In this document: one piece after another, positions 40,571 to 50,213 of the stretch
Layout of the letters: each line of letters opens with the position of its first letter
Position numbering within the stretch: position 1 is the stretch's first letter
Assembly: GCF_000701445.1 (NCBI RefSeq)
Contig: NZ_JNIX01000010.1
Location: 248,001-312,000, forward strand
Direction: 5' to 3'
Length of the DNA stretch: 64,000 nt
Source: Brevundimonas bacteroides DSM 4726
GTDB taxonomy: Bacteria; Pseudomonadota; Alphaproteobacteria; Caulobacterales; Caulobacteraceae
Position numbers and translations under genes: made by a program
Notes under the pieces: model-generated
The model's database searches: none
The model's input: the letters and a program-made list of their open reading frames with translations, nothing else
What the model was told of the DNA's origin: nothing

Positions 40571-41779
40571 TCAGGCAGGCAGACCGAGCATCCGCAGCAC
40601 GGTCGGCGCCTTCTCCTTGAACGGAAAGAACCCCTTGGTCGCGAGCGGCCACATCGCCTCGTCCCAGTCCCGCCGGACCTGAACCAGCTCCATCCCCTGC
40701 GCCGCCAGCACGGGACGTGCCCGCGCCAGAGCCTCCGCCGTCGGCCCGACCGGCGCATAGGACGTCACGATCGCCGTGACCCCGGCCGCTTGCGCCGCCG
40801 CGATCAGCGCCTCCGGCTCCAAACCCGGCAGTCGCTGTACCGGTTGGCGATACCGTGCCTCGGCCCGCGCCGCCGCGTCGTCCATCGCCCCGCCCAAAAA
40901 CACCCGAGCCACCTCGCCCGACGTCGCCGTTCCCGGCTCCGATGCCAAGACTACGCCAGCCATCTCCCACGGCCCGATCAGGCTTTCAGGTGACAGGTCC
41001 TCTGCCGTGATCAGCAACAGCTGCGGCCCGTCCGGCGTCTGACCGGCCGCCGACGGCAGGGCCCGCGCCGCTGGGATCGGAGCCTCCGATAGAGGCTCGG
41101 CCACCTTGGCCAGTCCACTGGGCCGGAACCGCCCCTCAGTGAACTGCTCGATGTTCGACGCCGTCGCCAGATAGGTCTTGCCCTGCGTCTGCAGCCCCGC
41201 GACCCAGCGCCAGGACAGGGTGTTGGACGCCGGATCGCCGTCCATCAGGTGCCGCAGGAAAAAGTCCGCCCCCAGCGTCCACGGCAGCCTGAGCGTGAAG
41301 ATCCAGATCGAGGCGAACCACATCCGCGCGTGATTGTGCAGCCAGCCGATCTCGACCAGTTCGCGCGCCCAGTCGTCGAAGCCCTCAATGCCCGTCCGCC
41401 CCTCGACAGCCTGCGTCAGCGCCGTCCTCAACCCCGCATTCGCCTCGACCTTCGCCAGCGCCGCGTCCCGCTCAGCGACATACCGCGTCCAGACCTCGGG
41501 CCGCATCTCCAGCCAGCCCTTCCAGTAGGTCCGCCAGATCACCTCCTGAACGAACTTCTCAGCCGCCCGCGGCCCGTGCGCCTCCAGCGCGGCGCGCGCC
41601 AGCTCCTCCTCGGTCACCAGCCGGCGCCGCACCCAGGGCGACAACTGCGAAACCGCCTCCTGCCGACCCGGCCCGAAATCCGTGTTCCGCACGGCGGCAT
41701 AGGCCCGGCCCATGCGCGGCTGAAACGCCGCTATCCGATCCAGCCCCGCCGCCCGCGTCGGCGTCCAGACCTCGCTCAC
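40571..41779 (-). CDS. Cryptochrome/photolyase-like FAD protein with swapped domain order
   Basis: This 402-residue protein opens with what is normally the C-terminal FAD-binding domain of photolyases. Seen there are SQLSPWVRRRLVTEEE, KFVQEVIWRTYWKGW, ELVEIGWLHNHARMWFASIW and DGDPASNTLSWRWVAG (about 40-220). An alpha/beta region follows (about 255-395; LLLITAEDLSP, ALIAAAQAAGVTAIVTSY, RRDWDEAMWPLATKGFFPF). This second part reads like the antenna domain that usually comes first. Cyclobutane-dimer repair is likely but unproven. The GTG start overlaps the stop of the upstream DCC gene (GTGA), so the two are coupled. Confidence 0.82.
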   Translation of the reverse strand: MSEVWTPTRAAGLDRIAAFQPRMGRAYAAVRNTDFGPGRQEAVSQLSPWVRRRLVTEEELARAALEAHGPRAAEKFVQEVIWRTYWKGWLEMRPEVWTRYVAERDAALAKVEANAGLRTALTQAVEGRTGIEGFDDWARELVEIGWLHNHARMWFASIWIFTLRLPWTLGADFFLRHLMDGDPASNTLSWRWVAGLQTQGKTYLATASNIEQFTEGRFRPSGLAKVAEPLSEAPIPAARALPSAAGQTPDGPQLLLITAEDLSPESLIGPWEMAGVVLASEPGTATSGEVARVFLGGAMDDAAARAEARYRQPVQRLPGLEPEALIAAAQAAGVTAIVTSYAPVGPTAEALARARPVLAAQGMELVQVRRDWDEAMWPLATKGFFPFKEKAPTVLRMLGLPA

Positions 41780-42141
41780 GCCGCCGCTCCCTCGCGACCC
41801 CTCAGCCATCCCTGCAACCGGGGCCGCACCTTCAGGAAGGCCAGATAGAACCGCTCCAAGATCGCCAGCACCGCGCGGTTCCGGACCAGCAGGCCCAACG
41901 GCCTCAGAACCGGAATGGCCCGCCACATGGCCGCGAACGCTTCAGCTCCCGCCAGCATCCGCCCGTCCTCGCGCGCATGGAACCGCGCCAGCAGCTCCGC
42001 GCGGTCGATCGGACAGACGCCGTCGCCGCGCGCCACGTTTTGGAACCTGATCGCTCCGCGCCGATCCAGCCGCCGCATCAGCGCGATCTCGCGCCGGCAC
42101 AGCGGGCAATCGCCATCGAACCAGACTTCGACCTTGGCCAT
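41776..42141 (-). CDS. DCC-family (DUF393) thiol-disulfide oxidoreductase-like protein
   Basis: This 121-residue protein has the family signature FDGDCPLCRREI (8-19), with the D-x-C-x-x-C core after which the DCC family is named. IRFQNVA and a hydrophobic C-terminal helix pair follow. Redox activity is presumed. It precedes and is coupled to the photolyase-like gene, a pairing that may reflect shared light or oxidative stress function. It diverges from a small acidic gene 93 bases away. Confidence 0.85.
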   Translation of the reverse strand: MAKVEVWFDGDCPLCRREIALMRRLDRRGAIRFQNVARGDGVCPIDRAELLARFHAREDGRMLAGAEAFAAMWRAIPVLRPLGLLVRNRAVLAILERFYLAFLKVRPRLQGWLRGREGAAA

Positions 42142-42234
42142 GATCCGGTTCTACGCCGCCTTCCCGACACAGGCGCTGCGACGGAACGTCTGCGCGCGCC
42201 GCCGGTTGACCCTCTCCCAACCGAGGAGCTTCCC

Positions 42235-42462
42235 ATGGCCGACACCCAGATCCAGGCGCTGAGCCAGTTTACCCTGTCGGAGACCCCCGACGGCTATCTG
42301 ATCGAGGTCGAGGGCGACGGCGGAGGCTCGCTGGCGCTGTCCGCCACGCCCGAGCAGATCGACGCCATCATCGACGGCCTCGACGCCCTGCTCTCCGACG
42401 ACGACGCGTCCGCAGACGCCTTCGACGAGGACGCTGACGAGGAGGGCACCGACGCCGCCTGA
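42235..42462 (+). CDS. Small acidic protein, unknown function
   Basis: This 75-residue protein has a short alpha/beta start (IQALSQFTLSETPDGYLIEV), then a helix (TPEQIDAIIDGLDALLS) and a very acidic tail (DDDASADAFDEDADEEGTD). No family is recognised. GAGGAG before the ATG at 42235 supports translation. It lies 87 bases upstream of alaS in the same direction. Confidence 0.65.
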   Translation: MADTQIQALSQFTLSETPDGYLIEVEGDGGGSLALSATPEQIDAIIDGLDALLSDDDASADAFDEDADEEGTDAA

Positions 42463-42549
42463 CCGGCGTCCCGCCAAGGTGATGCGTTCGCGGCGGAAAC
42501 CCTATATGAGGCGCGGTTTCCCCATCCTCCCGACGCGCGTCCTCACCTC

Positions 42550-45195
42550 ATGGCCAGCCTGAACGACATCCGCTCGACCTTCCTCAACTTCTTCGAGGCC
42601 GACGGACACCAGAAGATCCACTCCGCGCCCCTGGTGCCGCAGAACGACCCGACGCTGATGTTCGTCAACGCGGGCATGGTGCCGTTCAAGGACTACTTCA
42701 CCGGCGCCGCCAAGCCGCCGTCGCCGCGCGCTACGTCGTCACAGAAGTGCGTCCGCGCCGGCGGCAAGCACAACGACCTGGACAACGTCGGCTACACCGC
42801 CCGCCACCTGACCTTCTTCGAGATGCTGGGCAACTTCAGCTTCGGGGACTACTTCAAGGAGCACGCGATCGAGAGCGCCTGGACCCTGGTCACGCGCGAC
42901 TTCGGGCTGGATCCCAAGCGCCTCTTGGTCACCGTCTATATCGAAGACGATGAGGCCGCCGCGATCTGGAAAAAGGTCACGGGCTTCTCCGACGACAAGA
43001 TCATTCGCATCGCGGGCTCGGACAACTTCTGGGCCATGGGCGACAGCGGCCCCTGCGGCCCCTGCACCGAAATCTTCTGGGACTACGGCGACCACGTCCC
43101 CGGCGGCCCTCCGGGTTCGCCGGACGAGGACGGCGACCGCTATGTGGAGATCTGGAACAACGTCTTCATGCAGTTCGAGAAGGAGAACGACGAGATCGTT
43201 CGCAACCTTCCCAAACCCAGCGTCGACACCGGCATGGGGCTGGAGCGCATCGCCTCCGTGCTCCAGGGCAAGAACTCGGTGTTCGACACCGACCTGTTCC
43301 AGACGCTGATCCAGGCTTCTGCCGAGGCGACCTCGACCGATCCGAACGGCGAGATGGCGCCCAGCCACCGGGTGATCGCCGACCACCTGCGGTCCTCGTC
43401 CTTCCTGATCGCGGACGGGGTCACTCCGTCCAATGAGGGCCGGGGCTATGTGCTGCGCCGGATCATGCGCCGGGCCATGCGCCACGCCCACCTGCTGGGC
43501 GCGACCGATCCCCTGATGCACCGCCTCGTGCCGACGCTCGTCGCCGAGATGGGCGAGGCCTATCCGGAGCTGAAGCGTGCGCAGGCCTCTGTCGAGGACA
43601 CGATGAAGCAGGAAGAGATCCGTTTCCGCACCACACTGGGTCGCGGCATGGGCCTGCTGGAAGATGCCACGCGCGATCTGGCACCGGGCGGCGTCATCCC
43701 CGGCCGGACGGCCTTCAGCCTTTATGACACCTATGGCTTCCCGCTGGACCTGACCCAGGACGAGGCGCGCCGTCGCGGCTTCACCGTCGACACGGACGGC
43801 TTCGACGCGGCGATGGAAGAGCAGAAGACCCGGGGCAAGGCCAACTGGAAGGGCTCGGGCCAGACGGCTTCGGCCGGCGAATGGCTGGCGCTCAAGGACC
43901 GGCTGGGGCCGACGGTCTTCACCGGCTACGACGCGGTGGACGGGGCGGGCGAAGTGCTCGCCATCCTTAAGGACGGGGCCCAGGTCGATGGGGCCCAGGC
44001 CGGCGATACGGTCGAGGTCCTGTTCGACCAGACCCCCTTCTATGGCGAGGGCGGCGGTCAGGCCGGCGACAAGGGCGAGGTCGAATGGCCGACCGGTCGC
44101 GGCCGCATCCATGACGTACAGAAGCCCACCGGCGACCTCTATGCCCATACCCTCGAGGTGCTGGAAGGGGCCCTGTCCATCGGCGACCGCGCCAGCCTGC
44201 ACGTGGACGCCGACGCCCGCCTGACGACCCGGGCCAACCACTCCGCCGCCCACCTGGTGCACGCCGCGCTGAAGAACGTTCTGGGGGCCCACGTCGCCCA
44301 GAAGGGCCAGCTGGTCGACGCCGAGCGCATGCGCTTCGACTTCAGCCACAACGCCCCCGTGACCGAGGACGAGCTGGCCCGCATCGAGGCCGAGGTGAAC
44401 GCCATCATCCGCCAGAACATTCCGGCGGAGACCAAACTCATGGCGCCGCAGGCCGCGATCGAGGCAGGGGCTGTCGCCCTGTTCGGCGAGAAGTACGGCG
44501 ACGAGGTCCGCGTGCTGACGCTCGGCAAGTCGCTTGTCGACGACAAGGCCTATTCGGTCGAACTGTGCGGCGGCACCCACGTGGCCCGCACCGGCGACAT
44601 CGCCCTGTTCAAGATCGTGTCCGAGACCGGCATCGCCGCCGGCGTCCGCCGCGTCGAGGCCCTGACCGGAGAGGCCGCGCGCCTTTATCTGGAGGGCCAG
44701 GCCGGCATTGCCCGCAAGCTGGCCCAGGGCTTCAAGGTCCAGCCCGCCGACGTCCCGGCCCGCGTCGACGCCCTTTCGACCAACGTCCGCACGCTGGAGA
44801 AGCAGGTCGCCGACCTGAAGAAGCAGCTGGCGCTCGGCGGCGGCTCGGGCGGAAACGCGGCGCCGGAGGAGATCAACGGCGTCAAGCTGATCGCCCGCGT
44901 GCTCGACGGCGTGGACGGCAAGGGCCTGCGCGGCGTGGCCGAGGATTTCCGCAAACAGGTCGGCTCGGGCGTCGTCGCCTTGATCGGCGTCACCGACGGC
45001 AAGGCCGCCGTCACCGTGGCCGTGACCTCCGACATGACCGGCACGGTCAACGCCGCCGACCTGGCCCGCGCCGCCGTCCTTGCGATGGGCGGCCAAGGTG
45101 CGGGCGGCAAGCCGGACTTCGCCCAGGGCGGGGCTCCGGACGGAACGAAGGCCGAGGCGGGTCTCGCGGCGGTACGGGCGGCTCTGGCAGGATAG
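42550..45195 (+). CDS. alaS: Alanyl-tRNA synthetase
   Basis: This 881-residue class II synthetase charges tRNA-Ala. The aminoacylation core starts at SLNDIRSTFLNFFEADGH. The editing domain has the zinc motif HSAAHLVHAAL and CGGTH in ELCGGTHVARTGD. The C-terminal C-Ala domain begins after a coiled-coil linker (TLEKQVADLKKQLALGG) and ends AEAGLAAVRAALAG. Length is typical. It follows recA at a distance, with the photolyase/DCC pair between them on the other strand. A paired palindromic repeat lies 5 bases past the stop. Confidence 0.98.
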   Translation: MASLNDIRSTFLNFFEADGHQKIHSAPLVPQNDPTLMFVNAGMVPFKDYFTGAAKPPSPRATSSQKCVRAGGKHNDLDNVGYTARHLTFFEMLGNFSFGDYFKEHAIESAWTLVTRDFGLDPKRLLVTVYIEDDEAAAIWKKVTGFSDDKIIRIAGSDNFWAMGDSGPCGPCTEIFWDYGDHVPGGPPGSPDEDGDRYVEIWNNVFMQFEKENDEIVRNLPKPSVDTGMGLERIASVLQGKNSVFDTDLFQTLIQASAEATSTDPNGEMAPSHRVIADHLRSSSFLIADGVTPSNEGRGYVLRRIMRRAMRHAHLLGATDPLMHRLVPTLVAEMGEAYPELKRAQASVEDTMKQEEIRFRTTLGRGMGLLEDATRDLAPGGVIPGRTAFSLYDTYGFPLDLTQDEARRRGFTVDTDGFDAAMEEQKTRGKANWKGSGQTASAGEWLALKDRLGPTVFTGYDAVDGAGEVLAILKDGAQVDGAQAGDTVEVLFDQTPFYGEGGGQAGDKGEVEWPTGRGRIHDVQKPTGDLYAHTLEVLEGALSIGDRASLHVDADARLTTRANHSAAHLVHAALKNVLGAHVAQKGQLVDAERMRFDFSHNAPVTEDELARIEAEVNAIIRQNIPAETKLMAPQAAIEAGAVALFGEKYGDEVRVLTLGKSLVDDKAYSVELCGGTHVARTGDIALFKIVSETGIAAGVRRVEALTGEAARLYLEGQAGIARKLAQGFKVQPADVPARVDALSTNVRTLEKQVADLKKQLALGGGSGGNAAPEEINGVKLIARVLDGVDGKGLRGVAEDFRKQVGSGVVALIGVTDGKAAVTVAVTSDMTGTVNAADLARAAVLAMGGQGAGGKPDFAQGGAPDGTKAEAGLAAVRAALAG

Positions 45196-45200
45196 GCCAA

Positions 45201-45367
45201 TCCCTTCTCCCCTTGCGGGAGAAGGTGGCCGAGCGCAGCGAGGGCGGATGAGGGGTGATAGGCGACGGTCCCGTTGGGACACCGGCTTCATTCCCTATCT
45301 GCGCCAACTGCGTTTCACCCCTCATCCGGCCCTGACCGGCCACCTTCTCCCGCAAGGGGAGAAAGGA
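45201..45367. repeat. Paired palindromic intergenic repeat, type 3, second copy
   Basis: The left arm (45201-45257) and right arm (45316-45367) are inverted copies with the same TTCTCCCCTTGCGGGAGAAG hairpin and GGATGAGGGGTG tail as at 9451-9606. The 58 bases in the middle are unrelated between the two copies, so the arms define the element. It may end the alaS transcript. Confidence 0.75.
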
Positions 45368-45377
45368 CACGTAAGCA

Positions 45378-45399
45378 TTGACGCTGAACGTCCGTTCAG
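45378..45399 (+). promoter_or_regulatory. Promoter -35 and palindromic operator before the DUF885 gene
   Basis: TTGACG at 45378-45383 is directly followed by CTGAACG-TC-CGTTCAG (45384-45399), a perfect 7-2-7 palindrome of the kind bound by TetR-family repressors. It lies 33 bases before the chosen start, between -35 and start. No TetR gene is in the window. Confidence 0.5.
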
Positions 45400-45431
45400 T
45401 CCCCATGCGGCCCTCGCTCAAAGGGGGCCCC

Positions 45432-47213
45432 ATGCATCGTCTCGCCTACGCCGGTCTCGTCGCCGCGCTTCTCTGTTCGACCGCGCCTGCGGCCTTCGCC
45501 CAGTCCGCGACCGAGGCCGCCCGGCCCGCCACCCACGCCGAGCTCGCCGCCCTACTGACCGACTACGAGGCCTATCTGAAGGCCCGCGACCCGATCAGCG
45601 CCGGACAGGAAGGCGACATCGCCGCCAAGGGCCGACTGCCCGACATCTCGCGAGAGGCCGAACTGGCCCGCCAACCGGTGCTGGAGGCCTTCCGCGCCCG
45701 CGCCCAGGCGATTCCGACAGACGGCCTGTCATCCGACGACCGCCTGAACCGCGACTTCCTGATTCACGATCTGGACCGGTCGATCGAGGTGATCCGCTAC
45801 GATTCCGGCCGCCTCGCCTTCGATTCCGAAGGTGGCCCCGGCCAATCCGCCAGCTACATTGCCTCGGTGACGCGGATCACGAACGCGGCGGAGGCCCAGG
45901 CCTGGCTGTCGCGACTCGCCGCCTTCGCGGGCTACTACGACGCTGCCCTCGCAAACGCCCGCCGCGGGCTGGAGACCGGCTTCACCCAGCCGACGTCCGT
46001 GGTCGAGAGCTTCCTGGTGTCGCTCCGCAATGAGGTCGCCTTCACCCAGGAGACCGACCCCCTCCTGAAGCCGACGGAGACCCGGCCCTCAGCGATTTCC
46101 GAGAGCGACTGGGAGCTGATCCGGGTCGCGGCCTGGGCCATCGTGAACGGCGAAATCGCGCAGCGCCGCCAGGAATGGCTCCGCTTCATCGAGACTGAAT
46201 ACCTCCCCGCCGCCCGACCAGAGGTGGGCATCGGCAGCCGCCCCGGCGGGCGCGACTTCTACGCCTTCGAAGCGCGGCGCTACACCACCACCGACCTGAC
46301 GCCGGACCAGATCCACCAGATCGGTCTGGATGAAGTCGCCCGCATCCGCGCCCGCATGGACACGGAGATGCGCGCGGCCGGCTGGACCGGCGACTTCGCC
46401 GGTTTCCTGAACCACCTGCGCACCGAACCCCGCTTCTATGCGACGTCGCGCGAGGAGCTGCTGGAGAAGGCGTCGGAAATGTCCAAGCGGGCCGACGGTG
46501 GCCTGCCGGCCCTGTTCCGCACCCTGCCGCGCCTGACCTACAACGTCCGTCCCGTACCCGAGGCCATCGAGGCGACCTACACCACCGGCCGCTACAACGG
46601 CGGCTCGCTCGCCGACGGGGTGCCGGGCGGCTACATCGTCAACACCGGGCGGCTTGACCAGCGGCCGCTGTATGAGCTGCCCGCCCTGACGCTGCACGAG
46701 GCCGTGCCCGGCCATCACCTCCAGATCGCGCTGCAGCAGGAGGCCGAGCAGGGCCCCTACTTCCGCCGCACCGTCGACGTCACCGCCTTCACCGAGGGCT
46801 GGGGCCTGTACGCCGAGTTCCTGGGCGAGGAGATGGGCTTCTATCGCACGCCGGAGGAACGCTTCGGCCGCCTGTCGTATGAGATGTGGCGGGCGTGCCG
46901 TCTGGTCGCCGACACCGGCATGCACTGGATGGGCTGGACGGTCGGCGAGGCGCGTCGCTGCTTCGCCGAGAACTCGGCGCTGGCTCCGCACAACATCGAG
47001 ACCGAGCTGCAACGCTATGTCGGCTGGCCGGGGCAGGCGCTCGCTTACAAGATCGGCGAAATCCGCCTGCGCGCCATTCGCACCCGGGCGGAACAGGCGC
47101 TGGGCGAGCGGTTCAACGTGCGCGACTTCCACGACGCACTGCTGGTCGACGGGCCGCTGCCGCTGGATTTGCTGGACCAGCGCATGGACGCGTGGATCGC
47201 GGCTCAGCCCTGA
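45432..47213 (+). CDS. DUF885 family exported putative metallohydrolase, copy 1
   Basis: This 593-residue protein has a Sec signal peptide (cleavage near AFAQ-SAT, about residue 22) and one DUF885 domain. The zinc-like motif is [10 protein letters not shown] ([19 protein letters not shown] region), followed by [18 protein letters not shown] with a likely third-ligand glutamate. DUF885 proteins resemble carboxypeptidase-like M32/M3-type fold hydrolases; the substrate is unknown, peptides are likely. The ATG at 45432 has AAGGGGG upstream; an in-frame ATG at 45405 is an alternative. A palindrome near the -35 suggests repression. Confidence 0.85.
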   Translation: MHRLAYAGLVAALLCSTAPAAFAQSATEAARPATHAELAALLTDYEAYLKARDPISAGQEGDIAAKGRLPDISREAELARQPVLEAFRARAQAIPTDGLSSDDRLNRDFLIHDLDRSIEVIRYDSGRLAFDSEGGPGQSASYIASVTRITNAAEAQAWLSRLAAFAGYYDAALANARRGLETGFTQPTSVVESFLVSLRNEVAFTQETDPLLKPTETRPSAISESDWELIRVAAWAIVNGEIAQRRQEWLRFIETEYLPAARPEVGIGSRPGGRDFYAFEARRYTTTDLTPDQIHQIGLDEVARIRARMDTEMRAAGWTGDFAGFLNHLRTEPRFYATSREELLEKASEMSKRADGGLPALFRTLPRLTYNVRPVPEAIEATYTTGRYNGGSLADGVPGGYIVNTGRLDQRPLYELPALTLHEAVPGHHLQIALQQEAEQGPYFRRTVDVTAFTEGWGLYAEFLGEEMGFYRTPEERFGRLSYEMWRACRLVADTGMHWMGWTVGEARRCFAENSALAPHNIETELQRYVGWPGQALAYKIGEIRLRAIRTRAEQALGERFNVRDFHDALLVDGPLPLDLLDQRMDAWIAAQP

Positions 47214-47758
47214 GCCGGGGCCGCCGGCAACTCAACACCCGCCAGCTTCCAGCCGAACGGCCCGTCGCGCTTGAGCAGAAGCTTCAGCGTCCCATCCGGC
47301 CGCTCCGGATCGGTCAGGCCCAGCACGAAGGTGTTGAGGTCGCGATAGGCGTAGCTCTTGCGGATCTCGCCGTCCTCGGATGCAGGCTCTGACGGCGTGA
47401 CCGCGTCCGCCGGATCGGGGGCTTCGGCCGTCTCGACCATGGCCGAAATGGCCTCCGGCGTGACCAGCATATCCACGGCCCCGTCGATCACCATCGGTCC
47501 GAACAGCATTCCCAGGCCAGCCAGGGCGCTGTCGTCCGTTCGCTCGTCCTGCCGCATCTCGGCCATCAGGCGGCCGGTCAACTGCTCCTTCAGGCTCTCT
47601 CGGAATGCCGGAAAATCCACCAGCCGCTCCAGCGCCGCCTCGTCGCCGGTCTCCGCCGCGCGCACCAGGGCCCGCACCGTTAGGACCGGCATGGCCAGAT
47701 AGGCGACGGCCACCGCTATGGCCGACATGATCAAGAGCCCGCGAACCCAGCCCTTCAT
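47204..47758 (-). CDS. DUF2939 family membrane-anchored protein, copy 1
   Basis: This 184-residue protein has an N-terminal membrane helix (about 6-27) and a DUF2939-type soluble part starting ALVRAAETGDEAALERLVDFPAFRESLKEQL. A beta-rich end follows (LKLLLKRDGPFGWKLAGVELP). Function is unknown; the family is usually periplasmic. The start ATG overlaps the stop of its paralogous upstream neighbour (ATGA, 47755-47758). The 3' end overlaps the end of the convergent DUF885 gene by 10 bases. Confidence 0.75.
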   Translation of the reverse strand: MKGWVRGLLIMSAIAVAVAYLAMPVLTVRALVRAAETGDEAALERLVDFPAFRESLKEQLTGRLMAEMRQDERTDDSALAGLGMLFGPMVIDGAVDMLVTPEAISAMVETAEAPDPADAVTPSEPASEDGEIRKSYAYRDLNTFVLGLTDPERPDGTLKLLLKRDGPFGWKLAGVELPAAPAQG

Positions 47759-48339
47759 TTCTTGGCTCCCGCCGCCGGAGCCTGAACCGGCGCGGCCGGG
47801 GTTGGCCCATCCGGCAGTCCGATGTGCACCAGCTTCCATTCGAAGGGCCCGCGCCGCTCGAAGGTGAAGATCGTCTCCGACCCGCCTTCATCGGTCACGG
47901 CCAGCCGCGCCAGGTTGATCCCCCAGTACTTCGGACCGGGCAGGGGCGCGGGTTCGGCGTCTTCGGGCATGGTCGCCGCCGACTGCACGATGGCGTAGCG
48001 CCCCTGTCCCCGCATCAGGCCATCCAGCGCATCGGGCGTCAGGAAGGCGTCAGGGTCCGGGCCCGCCGGGGCGGCCGCCACCTCGAACTGGCGGCGCACG
48101 GCTCCGATCGGGTCTTCCATGAACGACGGCGCAGGCGTCAGGGTCTCCGCCCGACCCGACAGCTGCGGCCGCAGTGACTGGCGCACCGCGCCGTAGTCGA
48201 TCAGCCTTTGCAGGCTCGCCACATCGTCGGCCTGCGCCGCCGAGCGGATGCCGAAAAACGCCACAGCCGGGGCCACGAAGAAGCTGACGACCGCCACGAC
48301 GAGGCCGAACAGCAGCAGGTTGCCGATGATCCGTTTCAC
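47755..48339 (-). CDS. DUF2939 family membrane-anchored protein, copy 2
   Basis: This 194-residue protein is a paralogue of the gene it overlaps. It has a membrane helix (about 5-26), then AAQADDVASLQRLIDYGAVRQSLRPQL, and a C-terminal FTFERRGPFEWKLVHIGLP that mirrors the RDGPFGWKL block of copy 1. A Pro/Ala-rich tail ends the protein. The tandem arose by duplication. Function is unknown. It lies downstream of icd but is separated from it by the icd terminator. Confidence 0.75.
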   Translation of the reverse strand: MKRIIGNLLLFGLVVAVVSFFVAPAVAFFGIRSAAQADDVASLQRLIDYGAVRQSLRPQLSGRAETLTPAPSFMEDPIGAVRRQFEVAAAPAGPDPDAFLTPDALDGLMRGQGRYAIVQSAATMPEDAEPAPLPGPKYWGINLARLAVTDEGGSETIFTFERRGPFEWKLVHIGLPDGPTPAAPVQAPAAGAKK

Positions 48340-48398
48340 GCGGTGGTCTCCCCTCCTCCGGTGCAGTCCGCATCAATGCACGGACCGGAGCAGGGCTC

Positions 48399-48432
48399 AA
48401 ACGAAACCCCGCCGGGGAGGCTCCGGCGGGGT
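48399..48432 (-). terminator. icd terminator
   Basis: On the minus strand a 10-bp stem (ACCCCGCCGG with CCGGCGGGGT, arms 48423-48432 and 48406-48415) has a 7-base loop and is followed by TTTCGTTT. It lies 25 bases past the icd stop. Confidence 0.8.
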
Positions 48433-48456
48433 CCAAAAGTTTCGATCGTCGTTCGA

Positions 48457-49677
48457 TCAGCCGACGTTCGGCAGTTCCTTCCTCAGGTTCTCCGCCACCT
48501 TGTCGAGGAAGCCCTCCGTCGACAGCCAGCCCTGCTGATCGCCGACCAGCAGGGCCAGGTCCTTGGTCATGTGGCCCGCCTCGACGGTCTCGACCACCAC
48601 CCGCTCCAGGGTGTCGGCGAAGGTGTCCAGCTCGGCGTTGCCGTCCAGCTTGGCGCGGTGCTTGAAGCCGCGCGTCCAGGCGAAGATCGAGGCGATGGAG
48701 TTGGTCGAGGTGGCCTCGCCCTTCTGATGCTGGCGATAGTGGCGGGTCACGGTGCCGTGCGCGGCCTCGGTCTCCAGCACCTTGCCGTCCGGCGTCATCA
48801 GGACCGAGGTCATCAGGCCCAGCGAGCCGAACCCTTGCGCCACCACGTCGGACTGCACGTCGCCGTCGTAGTTCTTGCACGCCCAGACGAAGCCGCCGGA
48901 CCACTTGATGGCCGCGGCCACCATGTCGTCGATCAGGCGGTGCTCATAGGTCAGGCCCTTGGCCTTGAACTCGGCGGCGTATTCGGCGTCGAACACCTCC
49001 TGGAAGATGTCCTTGAAGCGGCCGTCATAGGCTTTCAGGATCGTGTTCTTCGTCGACAGATAGACCGGATAGCCGCGCGCCAGCCCATAGCCGAACGAGG
49101 CGCGCGCGAAGTCGCGGATCGAGTCGTCCAGATTGTACATGCCCATGGCGACGCCCGCCGACGGCGACTTGAACACCTCGTGCTCGATCACCTGGCCGTC
49201 GTCGCCGACGAACTTGATCGACAGAGTGCCGGCGCCCGGCATCAGGAAGTCGGTGGCCTTGTACTGGTCCCCGAAGGCATGACGGCCGACGACGATCGGC
49301 TGGGTCCAGCCGGGCACGAGGCGCGGCACGTTCCGGCAAATGATCGGCTCGCGGAAGACCACGCCGCCCAGGATGTTGCGGATGGTGCCGTTCGGCGACT
49401 TCCACATCTTCTTGAGGCCGAACTCCTTCACCCGCGCCTCGTCCGGGGTGATGGTGGCGCACTTCACGCCGACGCCGTGCTTCTGGATGGCGTGGGCCGC
49501 GTCGATCGTCACCTGGTCGTCGGTGGCGTCGCGGTGCTCCATGCCCAGGTCGTAGTAGTCGAGCTCCAGGTCCAGGAACGGGAAGACCAGCTTGTCCTTG
49601 ATCATCTGCCAGATGATCCGGGTCATCTCGTCGCCGTCGATGTCCACGATGGGGTTGGCGACCTTGATCTTGGCCAT
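48457..49677 (-). CDS. icd: NADP-dependent isocitrate dehydrogenase
   Basis: This 406-residue enzyme oxidises isocitrate to 2-oxoglutarate in the citrate cycle. It is of the eukaryote-like homodimeric type used by alphaproteobacteria, starting [20 protein letters not shown]. The substrate loop [13 protein letters not shown] and the NADP region [13 protein letters not shown] are present. The ATG at 49677 matches the family N-terminus; longer upstream frames are not supported. A strong terminator follows. The 192 bases upstream contain a long hairpin (GCGGCGGCT with AGCCGCCGC) around a TTAACC. Confidence 0.97.
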   Translation of the reverse strand: MAKIKVANPIVDIDGDEMTRIIWQMIKDKLVFPFLDLELDYYDLGMEHRDATDDQVTIDAAHAIQKHGVGVKCATITPDEARVKEFGLKKMWKSPNGTIRNILGGVVFREPIICRNVPRLVPGWTQPIVVGRHAFGDQYKATDFLMPGAGTLSIKFVGDDGQVIEHEVFKSPSAGVAMGMYNLDDSIRDFARASFGYGLARGYPVYLSTKNTILKAYDGRFKDIFQEVFDAEYAAEFKAKGLTYEHRLIDDMVAAAIKWSGGFVWACKNYDGDVQSDVVAQGFGSLGLMTSVLMTPDGKVLETEAAHGTVTRHYRQHQKGEATSTNSIASIFAWTRGFKHRAKLDGNAELDTFADTLERVVVETVEAGHMTKDLALLVGDQQGWLSTEGFLDKVAENLRKELPNVG

Positions 49678-49869
49678 GCGGCTCTCGTCCTGTGCAGCGG
49701 TTCTCGGGAAGTGGCGGCGGGTATAGCGACCGGGGGCGCGCGAGGCAAAGGGTCGCGGCGGCTGTGTTAACCGTGCCCGGAAAAAGCCGCCGCCGGTCAC
49801 GCTGAACCGATCGCTGTCTGGGTCATTCTTCCGCGTGGAACGGGCTTTCGAGACCAGAAACGAGCGGGA

Positions 49870-49998
49870 ATGGATGAGGACATGGAGGCGCTGGTCCAGC
49901 GCTGGATCATCGCCTTTTGCGAGATGCCGCCGCTGCTGGACGCGGAACTGATGCGGCGCGTGCTCGCTCAGTCCGAGACGCAGCAGCAGGAGCGGTGA
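49870..49998 (+). CDS. Very small conserved-looking protein (42 aa)
   Basis: This 42-codon frame starts [20 protein letters not shown] and ends [13 protein letters not shown]. Its hydrophobic and charged pattern looks like one amphipathic helix pair. GAGCGGGA precedes the ATG, and its stop is 2 bases before the start of the DUF2945 gene, so an operon is likely. I recall similar short proteins in related genomes but cannot confirm it. Confidence 0.5.
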   Translation: MDEDMEALVQRWIIAFCEMPPLLDAELMRRVLAQSETQQQER

Positions 49999-50000
49999 CG

Positions 50001-50213
50001 ATGGCGGAGAAGACCTTCAAGGCCGGCGACAAGGTCAAGTGGGACCACAGCCAGGGCACGACCGAAGGCAAGGTGGTGAGGAAGCTTACCCGCCCGACGA
50101 CGATCAAGACCCACAAGGTCGCGGCGTCCAAGGACAATCCCGAGTATCTGGTGAAGAGCGCCAAGACCGGAGCCGAGGCGGCGCACAAACCCTCGGAGCT
50201 GCGGAGGGCTTGA
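50001..50213 (+). CDS. DUF2945 (HVA1-type) small protein
   Basis: This 70-residue protein matches DUF2945, a Tudor/SH3-like barrel: [20 protein letters not shown], then [22 protein letters not shown] and [10 protein letters not shown]. Function is unknown. The ATG at 50001 follows the preceding small gene by 2 bases. Its TGA overlaps the TTG start of the reductase gene (50210-50213), so three genes form one operon. Confidence 0.82.
   Translation: MAEKTFKAGDKVKWDHSQGTTEGKVVRKLTRPTTIKTHKVAASKDNPEYLVKSAKTGAEAAHKPSELRRA

Noticed and set aside
42739..45291. An 850-codon open frame antisense to alaS
   Set aside because: Its product is low-complexity and shows no domain; it mirrors alaS codon positions in GC-rich DNA, and alaS is unmistakable.
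49755..49793. A terminator upstream of icd (GCGGCGGCT...AGCCGCCGC)
   Set aside because: The 21-base loop and the position in the icd promoter region on the other strand do not support a terminator; its role is unclear.
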